Source of the DNA: Gemmatimonadota bacterium | GTDB taxonomy: Bacteria > JAAXHH01 | Direction of reading: 5' to 3' | NCBI GenBank assembly: GCA_009841265.1 | Contig: VXMB01000007.1 | Location: 310,001-374,000 of the forward strand | DNA: 64,000 nucleotides | Shown: positions 25,662 through 35,483 of the stretch, piece after piece | Layout of the letters: every line of letters begins with the position of its first letter | Position numbering within the stretch: position 1 is the stretch's first letter | Position numbers and translations under genes: made by a program | Notes under the pieces: generated by a model | Told to the model about the DNA's origin: nothing | Database searches by the model: none | Seen by the model: only the letters and a program-made list of their open reading frames with translations

Positions 25662-27296
25662 TTAGAAGAAGGAGAAGTCGATTTCTTTGCTGGTCATGAA
25701 CTCCAGCAGCGCCGGCACGCCTTCCTCCGTCTTTCTAATCCCCCGCTTCAGCGCCGGGATGATCTCGTCGGGAGACTCGACCCGCTCCCCATAGCCGCCG
25801 AAGGCCTCCGCCATCAGGGCATAGTTCCCCGAAATATCGGTCGCTCCGTACTTCGCCTGCGACGTAGGCATGACGGGAATCTCGATGGCCATGGAGTGGT
25901 TGTTGAACAGCACGGAGAGGATGGGGATGCGCTCGCGCACGGCCGTCTCGAAATCCATGCCCGTGAACCCGATGGCCGCGTCGCCCCACACGTTGATGCA
26001 GAGCCTGTCCGGGTGGGCCAGTTTCGCGCCCATGGCCAGCCCGAGTCCGTAGCCGAGCTGGGTGGTCTTGCCCCAGCCGATGTAACTCAGGGGCGTGGTC
26101 GAGGGCCAGAAGGGGGTCAACTGGTCGCGCGGACTGCCCGCGTCGTGGGTGATGATCGTCCTGTCGATGTCGACGGTGTCGATCATGTCGCTGATGACCC
26201 GATAGGGCGAGAAAGGCGTGGAGGAATCCCTGAGTTTCGGCATCCAGGCGTTCATCCAGCGCTGCCTGATCGCCTGGATTTCGCTCACGATCCCTTCGTA
26301 CCGGCCGCGCGGCTTGTTTTTCAACCGGTCAGAAACCTCGTCGATGAGGGCCCGGAGAGTGAGCGTGGCATCGCCCACGATCGGATAGTGGCACGCCACG
26401 TCCTTGTTGATGTCGCCGGGATCCAGCGTGGCGTGGATGTAGGTCTTTCCCTCCGGCATGGTCAGGCCGAAATTCGTCCGGGTGAAGCTGCACCCGATGC
26501 CGAAGATCACGTCGGCGTTCTGTACGAAGACGTGCACAGGCTCCGGCATCGATCGGCCCCCGTTTCCCAGGGAAAGCGGGTGGTTTTCGGGGAAGGCGCT
26601 CTTGCCGTCCAGGCTGGTGGTAACCGGCGCCTCGAGCAGCTCGGCCAGTTGTTTCAGCTCGGACCACGCCTCTGCGTAGTGCACCCCCTGCCCGGCGTAG
26701 ATGACCGGCCGCTCCGCCGCAACCAGGGCCTCGGCGGCTTCGCGCACCGCGTCCGGATCGGGTCCGACGCGCACGGACGGCGTCGGCCGGTAGTCGAAGG
26801 GCCCGGGCACCTCTTCACCGAGCAGGTCGGTCGGGAACTCCACCAGCGCCGGGCCGGGCCGACCGTTTTTTACCTGCGTGAAGGCCCGCCTCATGACCTC
26901 CGATACGGTCTCGGGGAGCACCAGGTATTCACAGGACTTGGTGATGTGCTGGAAGTTGAGATAGGCGTGGAAATTCGGCGACAACTGGGCGACACTCCTC
27001 CGGTACCCCATGGGGAGCACAACAATGGGCACCGATTCTCCGAAGGCCTGTGCCACACCGCCGTAGGCGTTCTCCGTGCCCGGCCCGCTTTGCATGCAGA
27101 ACACCCCGATCTTGCGGCCGGACGTCAGCCGGCTCATGGCATCGGCCATGTGGAGGCCGATCCGCTCCTGGCGGACGATCACCGTGCGGATGTCCAGTTC
27201 CGCGGCGCTTTCGATCAGTGGGTTGACCGGGTACGCGAAGAGGTATTCGACGCCTTCCTGCTTCAATACGTGGGCAACCGCCTGCGCTACGTTCAT
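25662..27296 (-). CDS. ThDP-dependent enzyme, acetolactate synthase-like
   Basis: A 544-residue member of the acetolactate synthase/benzoylformate decarboxylase/sulfoacetaldehyde acetyltransferase superfamily. The PYR domain has the ThDP-activating Glu in VRQERIGLHMADA; the central domain follows; the PP domain has NVWGDAAIGFTG ... FNNHSM, the GDG-(x)-NN motif in GDA form. No small regulatory subunit is nearby, arguing against a dedicated anabolic acetolactate synthase. It lies seven bases downstream of a threonine-dehydratase-like gene, consistent with a catabolic 2-oxoacid decarboxylase or lyase. Confidence 0.85.
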   Translation of the reverse strand: MNVAQAVAHVLKQEGVEYLFAYPVNPLIESAAELDIRTVIVRQERIGLHMADAMSRLTSGRKIGVFCMQSGPGTENAYGGVAQAFGESVPIVVLPMGYRRSVAQLSPNFHAYLNFQHITKSCEYLVLPETVSEVMRRAFTQVKNGRPGPALVEFPTDLLGEEVPGPFDYRPTPSVRVGPDPDAVREAAEALVAAERPVIYAGQGVHYAEAWSELKQLAELLEAPVTTSLDGKSAFPENHPLSLGNGGRSMPEPVHVFVQNADVIFGIGCSFTRTNFGLTMPEGKTYIHATLDPGDINKDVACHYPIVGDATLTLRALIDEVSDRLKNKPRGRYEGIVSEIQAIRQRWMNAWMPKLRDSSTPFSPYRVISDMIDTVDIDRTIITHDAGSPRDQLTPFWPSTTPLSYIGWGKTTQLGYGLGLAMGAKLAHPDRLCINVWGDAAIGFTGMDFETAVRERIPILSVLFNNHSMAIEIPVMPTSQAKYGATDISGNYALMAEAFGGYGERVESPDEIIPALKRGIRKTEEGVPALLEFMTSKEIDFSFF

Positions 27297-27303
27297 TTCC
27301 GCG

Positions 27304-28290
27304 TCACTCCTTCTCGTTCAGGTTGTGGACCATCTCCCGCACGCCGTCCATCCCGAGATTGCCGCCGCTGAACAGCGCGGCGACGCACCGGCCCCGCCAC
27401 GCCGCCGCCTCGCGCATGCACAGGGCAAACACCGCCGCGGCGGCGCCTTCCGCGACAAACCCGGTGTGTTCGAGGACGACGGGGATCGCCCGCTTCATTT
27501 CTTCTTCGGTGACGAGATGCATTTCGTCGACCCGGTCTTTCAGGACATCGAAGGCCAGGCCGCCCGGATAGGTCGTCGCCAGTCCCCCGGCAAAGGTGTC
27601 GCAGGTCGCTGTGGTCACAGTCCGGCCTTCCTGCCAGGACCGGTACACCGACGGCGCGTTGGACGCCTGGACGCCGATGAGACGAACGTCCGGATGGGTG
27701 GCCTTGATGGCCGTGCCCACGCCCGCGATCAGGTTGCCGCCGCCCACGGGCAGCACTACCGCGTCCACGTCCGGCAGGTCCTCCACGATCTCCAGGCCGA
27801 TGGTGCCCGCGCCCGCCATAAGGCCGAAGTCCTCCCCGTCTTCGATGTACACCATGCCGGTCTCTTCCGCGATCTCCCGCGACCGCGCGAATCCGTCGGC
27901 AATCGTTTCCCCGTGGACGACCAGCTCCGCGCCGAGCCGGCGGATGGCATCGCTCTTCACCACCGGCGTTCCGTGGGGTACGACCACCGTGACGGGAACG
28001 CCCATCACGCCGCCGCCGTAGGCAATGCCCTGGCCGTGGTTGCCGGTGGACGCCGTGGTGACCCCCCTCGCCCGCTGCTCATCGTCGAGCAGGGACATGG
28101 TGTACAATCCGCCCCTCACCTTGAAGGAGCGGATGGGCTGGAAGTTTTCGTACTTAATGTGGAGTTCCATCCCCAGCATCTCGCTGAACGCGGCGGACCG
28201 ATACATGGGCGTCGGAGACAGGTGCTGATTGAGGAACTGGCGTGCTTTAGTGATGTCGGCCTGCGTGGGGTGGGTGGGCATAGGGTGCAT
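27304..28290 (-). CDS. Threonine/serine dehydratase-like PLP enzyme
   Basis: A 328-residue fold-type II PLP enzyme. The Schiff-base Lys is in SFKVRGG (K57), the substrate loop is STGNHGQG and the phosphate cup is PVGGGNLIAGV. It has no C-terminal ACT regulatory domain, so it is a catabolic, short-form enzyme similar to TdcB, serine racemase or hydroxyaspartate dehydratase. Coupled with the downstream ThDP enzyme, it could supply a 2-oxoacid to it. The upstream gap to the cupin gene (28291-28520) is A/T-richer and likely holds divergent promoters. Confidence 0.87.
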   Translation of the reverse strand: MHPMPTHPTQADITKARQFLNQHLSPTPMYRSAAFSEMLGMELHIKYENFQPIRSFKVRGGLYTMSLLDDEQRARGVTTASTGNHGQGIAYGGGVMGVPVTVVVPHGTPVVKSDAIRRLGAELVVHGETIADGFARSREIAEETGMVYIEDGEDFGLMAGAGTIGLEIVEDLPDVDAVVLPVGGGNLIAGVGTAIKATHPDVRLIGVQASNAPSVYRSWQEGRTVTTATCDTFAGGLATTYPGGLAFDVLKDRVDEMHLVTEEEMKRAIPVVLEHTGFVAEGAAAAVFALCMREAAAWRGRCVAALFSGGNLGMDGVREMVHNLNEKE

Positions 28291-28520
28291 TATTCGTTAT
28301 TGGAAATAGATCAAAATATAAGTAGCACTGGATCAAGTTAATAGGGTATCAGGTAGGTGTCAACGGCGACTCCTTTTGCTAATTCCATAGTACAAATTCG
28401 TGGCCATTTGCAGGTCACTTCGGTACCTTGGGACATTACATGCCACCATGTGTTGAATGGGTCCAACGAAGGTAAGCGGAATTCAACTCAAAATACACTT
28501 TACCTGGTTGAAGGAGGAAC

Positions 28521-28862
28521 ATGCAAAGACACACCTGCAAGCGCATCACCCCCGCGGAAGCCGCCGCGAAGATTCCCGCCCCGAACGGGGACCGGTTCCA
28601 CGTCGCCCTGGAGCGCGGCGAACTGCAGATCGAGTTGTACATGCCCCGAGACGTGGACGATCAGAAACCGCACGACCGTGACGAGTGCTACGTGATCGTC
28701 GAAGGGAAGGGAAAGTTCGAAATGGGGGGAGAGTTGGTGACTTTCGAGGCCGGGGATTTCTTTTTCGTGCCCGCGGGCGTAGATCACCGGTTCCTCGATT
28801 TCGGCGAGTCGATGACCACCTGGGTCATCTTCTACGGGCCGGAAGGCGGCGAGCAGATCTGA
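28521..28862 (+). CDS. Small cupin-domain protein
   Basis: A 113-residue single-domain cupin. Motif 1 (KPHDRDECYVIVEGKGKF) and motif 2 (GDFFFVPAGVDHRF) supply likely metal ligands His and Glu/Asp plus the second His. Preceded by a strong AAGGAGGAAC ribosome site. Small cupins act as isomerases, dioxygenases or sensors; the substrate here cannot be inferred. Transcribed toward the ion-channel gene. Confidence 0.82.
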   Translation: MQRHTCKRITPAEAAAKIPAPNGDRFHVALERGELQIELYMPRDVDDQKPHDRDECYVIVEGKGKFEMGGELVTFEAGDFFFVPAGVDHRFLDFGESMTTWVIFYGPEGGEQI

Positions 28863-28885
28863 ATACCGGCCATCGCCGGCACGCG

Positions 28886-29806
28886 TCAACTATCCCCACT
28901 GTCCGCATCCGTCCGGCCGCGCAGAGACTTGAGCCGTCTCGACAGTTTCTGGATCTCTTCCTCGATCAACCCGATTTCATCCCCCACGCTGATCCGGCCG
29001 TCCCGCTCCAGGTGCCTGCGCCTTTCCTCCGACTCCCGGTCGGCCTGGGCCTCGGACATGGAGTTGATGATGACCCCGATGAAGAGGTTCAGCATGATCA
29101 TGGTGCCGAGCATCACGAAGGAAACGAAGAAGGCGGCGCCGAGGAAGGGCATGGCCCGGGAGGCCTCGCGGAGGTGGGCCTGGGCGAAATCCGCGTAGTT
29201 CGGATAAGCGTCGCTGCCGTACATCTGGATATACATCACGTCGGTCCAATCCTCCAGGGTCACGACCCGGAAGAGGGTCAGCAGCGCCGTCGCCAGGTCC
29301 TGGAAGTGCACCGGATCGTTGCCGCGGAAGAGGTAGACGCCCAGCACCGCGTAGACGTAGAACAGCACGGCCAGCAGGAGGCCGACGTATCCCAGCGACG
29401 TGACCGACTTGAGCAGCGAGTTGACCAGCAGTTGCAGTTTCGGCACCGCGGTCACCAGCCGCAGCGCCCGGAGCACCCGGGCCAGGCGCAGCACCGCCGC
29501 GTACTGTCCACCCGCGGGCATCAGGCAGGCCACCACGATGAGGAAATCGAACACATTCCAGCGGTCGCCGAAATACCGGTACCAGTGACGGCCGTGGCGC
29601 GCCATCTTCAGCACGGCTTCCACGATGAAGAACAGCAGGACCAGCTGATCGAGCCGGTGCAGCCAGACGCCGTACCGGGCTACCATTTCCCGCGAGGTTT
29701 CCAGCCCCACCAGGATGGCGGCCGCCGTGATCACCCCGAGTACGGTGTGCTGAAACGCCTTCGAATCGACCAGTCTACCGATTTGCGCTTGCAACGTTGA
29801 CCTCAT
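28886..29806 (-). CDS. Voltage-gated cation channel, single-domain (NaChBac-type)
   Basis: A 306-residue six-transmembrane channel subunit that would form tetramers. S4 carries Arg at every third position (R107, R110, R113, R116). The pore loop filter reads TLEDWTD (183-189); the corresponding filters of NaChBac/NavAb are LESWAS/TLESWSM, and Asp at the two positions changed here is what confers calcium selectivity in engineered CavAb. S6 is VMLGTMIMLNLFIGVIINS, followed by a Glu/Arg-rich coiled coil for tetramer assembly. The ATG directly abuts the TAA of the TonB-like gene, so it is translationally coupled. Confidence 0.9.
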   Translation of the reverse strand: MRSTLQAQIGRLVDSKAFQHTVLGVITAAAILVGLETSREMVARYGVWLHRLDQLVLLFFIVEAVLKMARHGRHWYRYFGDRWNVFDFLIVVACLMPAGGQYAAVLRLARVLRALRLVTAVPKLQLLVNSLLKSVTSLGYVGLLLAVLFYVYAVLGVYLFRGNDPVHFQDLATALLTLFRVVTLEDWTDVMYIQMYGSDAYPNYADFAQAHLREASRAMPFLGAAFFVSFVMLGTMIMLNLFIGVIINSMSEAQADRESEERRRHLERDGRISVGDEIGLIEEEIQKLSRRLKSLRGRTDADSGDS

Positions 29807-30946
29807 TTACCTCGCACGCAGGATCTGGTAGTAGAAGGTGCCGGTGATTTCCAGGAATGGATGGAGGAAATCGGCGGGAAGCGGAGGGAAGGGGCTGGCC
29901 GACTCGATGGCGTTGCGGCTCGAAGCCACGAGGGACTGGTAGGGGATGTCGTTGTCCCGGTAGGACAGGACCTCGAGATCGCGCAGCGCGCCGTCGGGCA
30001 TGATCTTGAACCTGATGATGACCCGCCCGCTCACCAGGCCGAGGTTGAAGGCCTCCGGGGCGAACCAGCGCCGTCTTACCCTTTCGCGGAGGATGTACAG
30101 GTAAGGCGCGTAGTCCCAGGCGTAGGTGCTGAGCGAGAAATCGCCGTAATCCCTGACCGAGGTGTGGCGGTTATCCGTCCTGGGCACCCGCGGTCCGGTA
30201 CTGCCGAATCCGAATCCGAAGCGCCGGTGCCGCTCGTACGCGGGTTGCCGGGATTCCTGGGCCAGTTCGTTCAGGTCGTCCTGGGGAATGAAGACCGGGG
30301 CTTCCGGACCGGTAGGCCGGGGCGCCGATGCAATGACCTCCCCTTCCATCCCGCCTTCACCGCGGCCTTCCCGTCCTCCCCTTCCCCGGTATTCGGGCCG
30401 GATGATCATGTCGGAGGTCCACATCGGCGGGTCTACCAGTTCGTTGAAGTCCTCGATGCCGCCCGCCCGGGGGGTGAGCGGTACGCCGCCGGCGAAGGGG
30501 TCGTGCTGTTGATCTTCCTCTTCTTCGGAATCCTCCATCGTCCTGATTTCCAGGTCGCCCTCAGAATAAGCCAGCCCCTCGGGCAGCTCCGTATCCTCCA
30601 TCAGGTCGCTCGCGGCGGCGTTCTTGTCCGCCACGTCGGCGTCGGGGTCGTCCGGGGGTTCCTCCACGCGCGCTTCTTCCGGCACGTCGACCAGGGTCGG
30701 CGGGTTCTGCATTTCCATGTAGGCCTGTTCGAGCTGCTCCAGGCGCTCATAGGGCGCGAGGGTGAGCTCGATCATGTTCTTGTCTTCGAGCAGGCCGGTG
30801 GCCAGGAGGACCACCAGGAAAAGGCTATGGAGCAGCCCGGCGGCCGCGAAGGCGATCAGGAGGTTCTTGGCCGTACTGCGGCGAAAGGTTACGGTCCGTC
30901 CCAGGAGCCGGGAATGGTGGGCGTATTCTTTCGAGTAAATATCCAT
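29807..30946 (-). CDS. TonB-like protein with single N-terminal membrane anchor
   Basis: A 379-residue protein: a hydrophobic helix (about residues 29-50), a long acidic, Pro-containing periplasmic spacer (EEPPDDPDADVADKN, DSEEEEDQQ), and a C-terminal TonB/TolA-like domain with YLYILRERVRRRW and GRVIIRFKIMPDGALRDLEV. No ExbB or ExbD gene adjoins and the spacer lacks the usual Pro-Lys run, so it may be an accessory or orphan energy transducer. It lies upstream of and abuts the ion-channel gene. Confidence 0.75.
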   Translation of the reverse strand: MDIYSKEYAHHSRLLGRTVTFRRSTAKNLLIAFAAAGLLHSLFLVVLLATGLLEDKNMIELTLAPYERLEQLEQAYMEMQNPPTLVDVPEEARVEEPPDDPDADVADKNAAASDLMEDTELPEGLAYSEGDLEIRTMEDSEEEEDQQHDPFAGGVPLTPRAGGIEDFNELVDPPMWTSDMIIRPEYRGRGGREGRGEGGMEGEVIASAPRPTGPEAPVFIPQDDLNELAQESRQPAYERHRRFGFGFGSTGPRVPRTDNRHTSVRDYGDFSLSTYAWDYAPYLYILRERVRRRWFAPEAFNLGLVSGRVIIRFKIMPDGALRDLEVLSYRDNDIPYQSLVASSRNAIESASPFPPLPADFLHPFLEITGTFYYQILRAR

Positions 30947-31074
30947 GCATGATTCTTATGGGCGGGGAGGATATACCATCACGTTGTAATGAACGCGGTG
31001 AAGGGCAAGGGGTTCCATCCGGTGTAGATACATAGTGTCTACAGGGAACACTGGTTGCCTCGGGTGACCCCGGC

Positions 31075-32118
<1,044 letters not shown>

Positions 32119-32403
32119 GCCTGATCATGCTCCTTCGCGTGACTGCAGGGACGCAGGGATGCAAGGACCTCCCGGCCCCTTCGTTCACGGCGATTTACCG
32201 CAAAAAACCGTTGTCTCGAATCCGTATCCGCCCTATCTTTAACTTACTAAAAACAGACGTGTTAAATTGCGGCGGAACCCCCTTTCTGTCAAGCGAAATC
32301 ATGGTGGGTGTTCCCTTGCCGGCGCGTGCCGTGAAGGCGTTTCCGCCGAGATCGATACCGGTGCCCGCCTTCCATTAAACCGGGTTCTATCGGGGAACAG
32401 GAC

Positions 32404-33252
32404 GTGAGCCGGAACCAGGCCTCCACGCTGGACGAAAAGTACCAATCGCTCCGGGATGATCTGCGCGCCATGGGCAGCGTCCTGGTGGCCTACTCCGCCG
32501 GCGTGGACAGCACGCTGCTGCTGAAGGTGGCCTCAGACGTGCTGGAGGACCGCGCCCTGGGTGTGACCGGCGTGTCCGAGTCGCTGCCCGAAGAGGAGAA
32601 GAACGAGGCCGCCGAACTGGCCGAATGGATGGGCGCCCGCCACCGCTACGTGGACACGGAGGAAATCCACAACGCGGAGTACATGCAGAACAACCCGCGA
32701 AGGTGTTATTTCTGCCGGGATGAATTGTATTCGCGCCTCGAGGTGATCGCCCGGGAAGAAGACGCCGCCTTCATCTGCGAAGGCAGCATCGTGGACGACA
32801 TCAGCGATTTCCGGCCCGGCATGCTGGCCATCCGGGAACACGGCGTGCGCAGCCCGTTGAAGGACGCCGGCTTCACCAAGGCCGATGTCCGCGCATTGTC
32901 GGAGAAGCTCGGACTGCCCACTGCGGACAAGCCGTCCCTGGCCTGCCTGTCGTCCCGCTTCCCCTACGGCGACCCGATCACGATCGAAGCACTCGAACAG
33001 GTCGGCCGGGCCGAAGCCTTCATCCGCGGCCTGGGTCTGCGGCAGTTCCGGGTGCGGCACCACCGAAACATGGCCCGCATCGAGACGGAGCGCGCCGATC
33101 TCGCGAAGGTAATCGAGCACCACGACGAAATCGCGGCGTACTTGAAGGAAATCGGCTACGACTACGTCACGCTGGACCTGGAAGGATACCGCACCGGGAG
33201 CATGAACGAGGTGCTTAAAAAAGGGAAAGCGGCGTCCGCCGGGACCCCGTGA
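32404..33252 (+). CDS. larE: ATP-dependent sacrificial sulfur transferase LarE
   Basis: PP-loop enzyme that donates its own cysteine sulfur to the nickel-pincer cofactor of lactate racemase-type enzymes. The 282-residue protein shows AYSAGVDSTLLL (PP-loop, residues 29-40), NPRRCYFCRDELY and the sacrificial Cys181 in SLACLSSRFPYGD. GTG start. LarB, LarC and LarA are absent from the window. Some LarE relatives recycle a [4Fe-4S] cluster using three Cys; only the single conserved Cys motif is evident here apart from C101/C104. Confidence 0.9.
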   Translation: MSRNQASTLDEKYQSLRDDLRAMGSVLVAYSAGVDSTLLLKVASDVLEDRALGVTGVSESLPEEEKNEAAELAEWMGARHRYVDTEEIHNAEYMQNNPRRCYFCRDELYSRLEVIAREEDAAFICEGSIVDDISDFRPGMLAIREHGVRSPLKDAGFTKADVRALSEKLGLPTADKPSLACLSSRFPYGDPITIEALEQVGRAEAFIRGLGLRQFRVRHHRNMARIETERADLAKVIEHHDEIAAYLKEIGYDYVTLDLEGYRTGSMNEVLKKGKAASAGTP

Positions 33253-33356
33253 AACCGGGGCCGGTGCCCGCCGAAGCCCGCGACACCGGGACCTGCGCTT
33301 CCCTGACCTCGTGACCCCGCGATCTGTTTCGCACCTGCATCACGAAAGGACCGATC

Positions 33357-33932
33357 ATGTCTGCCTTCGACCCCGCCGCCTACGGATCCGTTTTCGCGGC
33401 ACTGCTCAAGACGCCCCGCATCATGGCGCTGGACCCGGGCGAAGAAAACGGTTCGGCGAAAGCGGGCCTGGAAGCCCTGGACCTGGACGAGGCTTTCGCG
33501 CCGAACCGCATCAGTGACCGGATGATGGCCGAGGGATGCCGGTCCGCCCTGTGGCTGTACCACGACTTCCTGGTCACCTCGCACACCATCAGCCAGCAGA
33601 TCACCACGCCCACGGGCAGCTACTGGCACGGCATCATGCACCGCCGCGAACCGGATTATCCCAACGGGAAGTACTGGTTCGGGCGCGTCGGCGACCACGA
33701 TGTCTACCCCGAGTTGAGAGACGAGGCGGCGACCATCGCGTCCGGTACGGACAACCTGCCGGGCGAGGCAGCGTACCTCATGTCCCAGTCCTCCTGGGAT
33801 CCTTACGCTTTCATCGATTTGTGTGAAGGTGCCAACGTGGGCGGCGTCCCGGCCGGAGATCTCTGCCGCGGCATCCAGCAGCGCGAATGGGAACTCCTCT
33901 TCGACTACTGTTACCGCAAGGCGATCGCGTAA
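33357..33932 (+). CDS. Conserved protein of unknown function
   Basis: A 191-residue soluble protein, no signal peptide or membrane segment. Its centre is rich in His, Tyr and Trp: LWLYHDFLVTSHTISQ, YWHGIMHRREPDYPN and YWFGRVGDHDVY. This looks like a conserved binding or active site and resembles a family I recall from Planctomycetes and related bacteria without known function. Good GAAAGGA ribosome site. It follows larE by about 100 bases on the same strand and may be co-transcribed. Confidence 0.6.
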   Translation: MSAFDPAAYGSVFAALLKTPRIMALDPGEENGSAKAGLEALDLDEAFAPNRISDRMMAEGCRSALWLYHDFLVTSHTISQQITTPTGSYWHGIMHRREPDYPNGKYWFGRVGDHDVYPELRDEAATIASGTDNLPGEAAYLMSQSSWDPYAFIDLCEGANVGGVPAGDLCRGIQQREWELLFDYCYRKAIA

Positions 33933-33975
33933 CAGAGTTTGTACCGGTCGCGCGAGGACCGGGCGGACCGGCCCG

Positions 33976-35310
33976 TCAGCCGCCGTCCCTGACCTTCCGC
34001 ATCTTTTCCATCCACACACGGATCTTCTCTTCGCGGCCCCGGTCGGTGGGTTCGTAGTAGCGGTGCCCCTTGATGGACTCGGGCAGATGCTCCTGATCCA
34101 CGGACGCCCCGTCGTAGTCGTGGGCGTACTTGTATCCCTTGCCGTGGCCCATTTCCTTCATCAGGCGGGTCGGCGCGTTGCGCAGGTGCATGGGTACGGG
34201 TTCGTCGCTCGTCTGTTCCGCGTCCTGCCGCGCCTTCGAAAAGGCCGCGTAGACCGCGTTGCTCTTCGGCGCGGTGGCCAGGTACACCACTGCGTGGGCG
34301 AGCATCAGGTCGCCTTCGGGCTGGCCCACGAAATGGACGGCCTGCTGGGCCGAGGTGGACAAGGTCAGGGCGAAGGGGTCGGCCAGCCCGATGTCCTCCA
34401 CGGACATGCGGATGATCCGGCGCGCGATGTACAGGGGATCGTCGCCGGCGATGAGCATCCGGGCCAGCCAGTAGAGGGCGCCGTCCGGATCGGAGTCCCG
34501 CACGCTCTTGTGCAGGGCCGAAATGGCGTCGAAGTGCCAGTCCCCGCCCTTGTCGTACTGCGGCGACCGGTGCTGCAGGGCTTCGTCGATCTCCTTCACG
34601 GTCAGCCGGATCAGACTCCCGTCGCCGCGCGGCGTGGTCATGGCCGCCACTTCCAGGGTGTTCAGGGCGATCCGGGCGTCGCCGCCGGCCACGGAAGCCA
34701 GGTGGGCGGCCGCCTCGTCATCCATCTCGATGTTCCGCCAGCCCAGTCCGCGTTCTTCGTCCTCCAGCGCGTTGCGAACGATCCTTTGCAGATCCTCCTC
34801 CGAAAGCGGCTCCAGGCGGAGTACCCGGCAGCGGGACAGCAGGGCGTTGTTGACCTCGAAGGAGGGGTTCTCCGTGGTCGCGCCGATGAGGGTCAGCGTG
34901 CCGTTCTCCACGGTCGGCAGCACGGCGTCCTGCTGCAGCTTGTTGAAGCGGTGGATCTCGTCGATGAACAGGATGGTCCGCTTGCCGTGCATGCCCAGCC
35001 GGTCACGGGCCTCGGCGGTCGCCTTGTGCAGGTCCTTTACGCCGGCGCTCACGGCGCTCAACGCGACGAAATGCGAATCCGTGGCGCGGGCGATGATGAA
35101 GGCGAGGGTGGTCTTGCCCGACCCGGGCGGCCCCCACAGGATCATCGAAAAGGGCGTGTCCCGCTCGATGGACTCGCTCAGGAGGCGTCCCCGGCCGACC
35201 AGCCCCTGCTGGCCCAGGAAACCCTCCAGCGAATCGGGCCGCATGCGGGAGGCCAGCGGCGCTTCCCGTTGCAGTTGCTTTTCGGCCTGGTCGGAGAAGA
35301 GATCGGTCAT
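33976..35310 (-). CDS. rarA: Replication-associated recombination protein A (RarA/MgsA)
   Basis: AAA+ ATPase of 444 residues acting at stalled replication forks. Walker A is LWGPPGSGKTTLA, Walker B is ILFIDEIHRFN, sensor 1 IGATTENPSF; the C-terminal MgsA domain includes VYLATAPKSNAVY and PTRLMKEMGHGKGYKYAHD. All hallmark motifs are intact. ATG at 35310 is chosen over a TTG five codons upstream; neither has a clear ribosome site. Confidence 0.95.
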   Translation of the reverse strand: MTDLFSDQAEKQLQREAPLASRMRPDSLEGFLGQQGLVGRGRLLSESIERDTPFSMILWGPPGSGKTTLAFIIARATDSHFVALSAVSAGVKDLHKATAEARDRLGMHGKRTILFIDEIHRFNKLQQDAVLPTVENGTLTLIGATTENPSFEVNNALLSRCRVLRLEPLSEEDLQRIVRNALEDEERGLGWRNIEMDDEAAAHLASVAGGDARIALNTLEVAAMTTPRGDGSLIRLTVKEIDEALQHRSPQYDKGGDWHFDAISALHKSVRDSDPDGALYWLARMLIAGDDPLYIARRIIRMSVEDIGLADPFALTLSTSAQQAVHFVGQPEGDLMLAHAVVYLATAPKSNAVYAAFSKARQDAEQTSDEPVPMHLRNAPTRLMKEMGHGKGYKYAHDYDGASVDQEHLPESIKGHRYYEPTDRGREEKIRVWMEKMRKVRDGG

Positions 35311-35483
35311 GGTAAACTTGCACAAGGGTGGAAAGATGGGTGCAGTTCGTGCGCCACAGCGTTATTATACAGTTGTACTTCTGCCAGGGTTAAGGGAATA
35401 AGGTGCTGATGCATCCCCAATTGGGAGAAAACGAGTACTTTTCGATGGTCCCGATTGGCCGATAGACTGATTCAAGGCATCCC

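Noticed and set aside
24690..27371. Plus-strand open frame of 893 codons across thiO and the ThDP gene
   Set aside because: Runs out of frame through thiO and antisense to the ThDP enzyme; composition is a G+C-driven artefact.
28863..28885. Terminator between the convergent cupin and channel genes
   Set aside because: A five-base CCGGC/GCCGG stem exists but lacks a T-run on either side.
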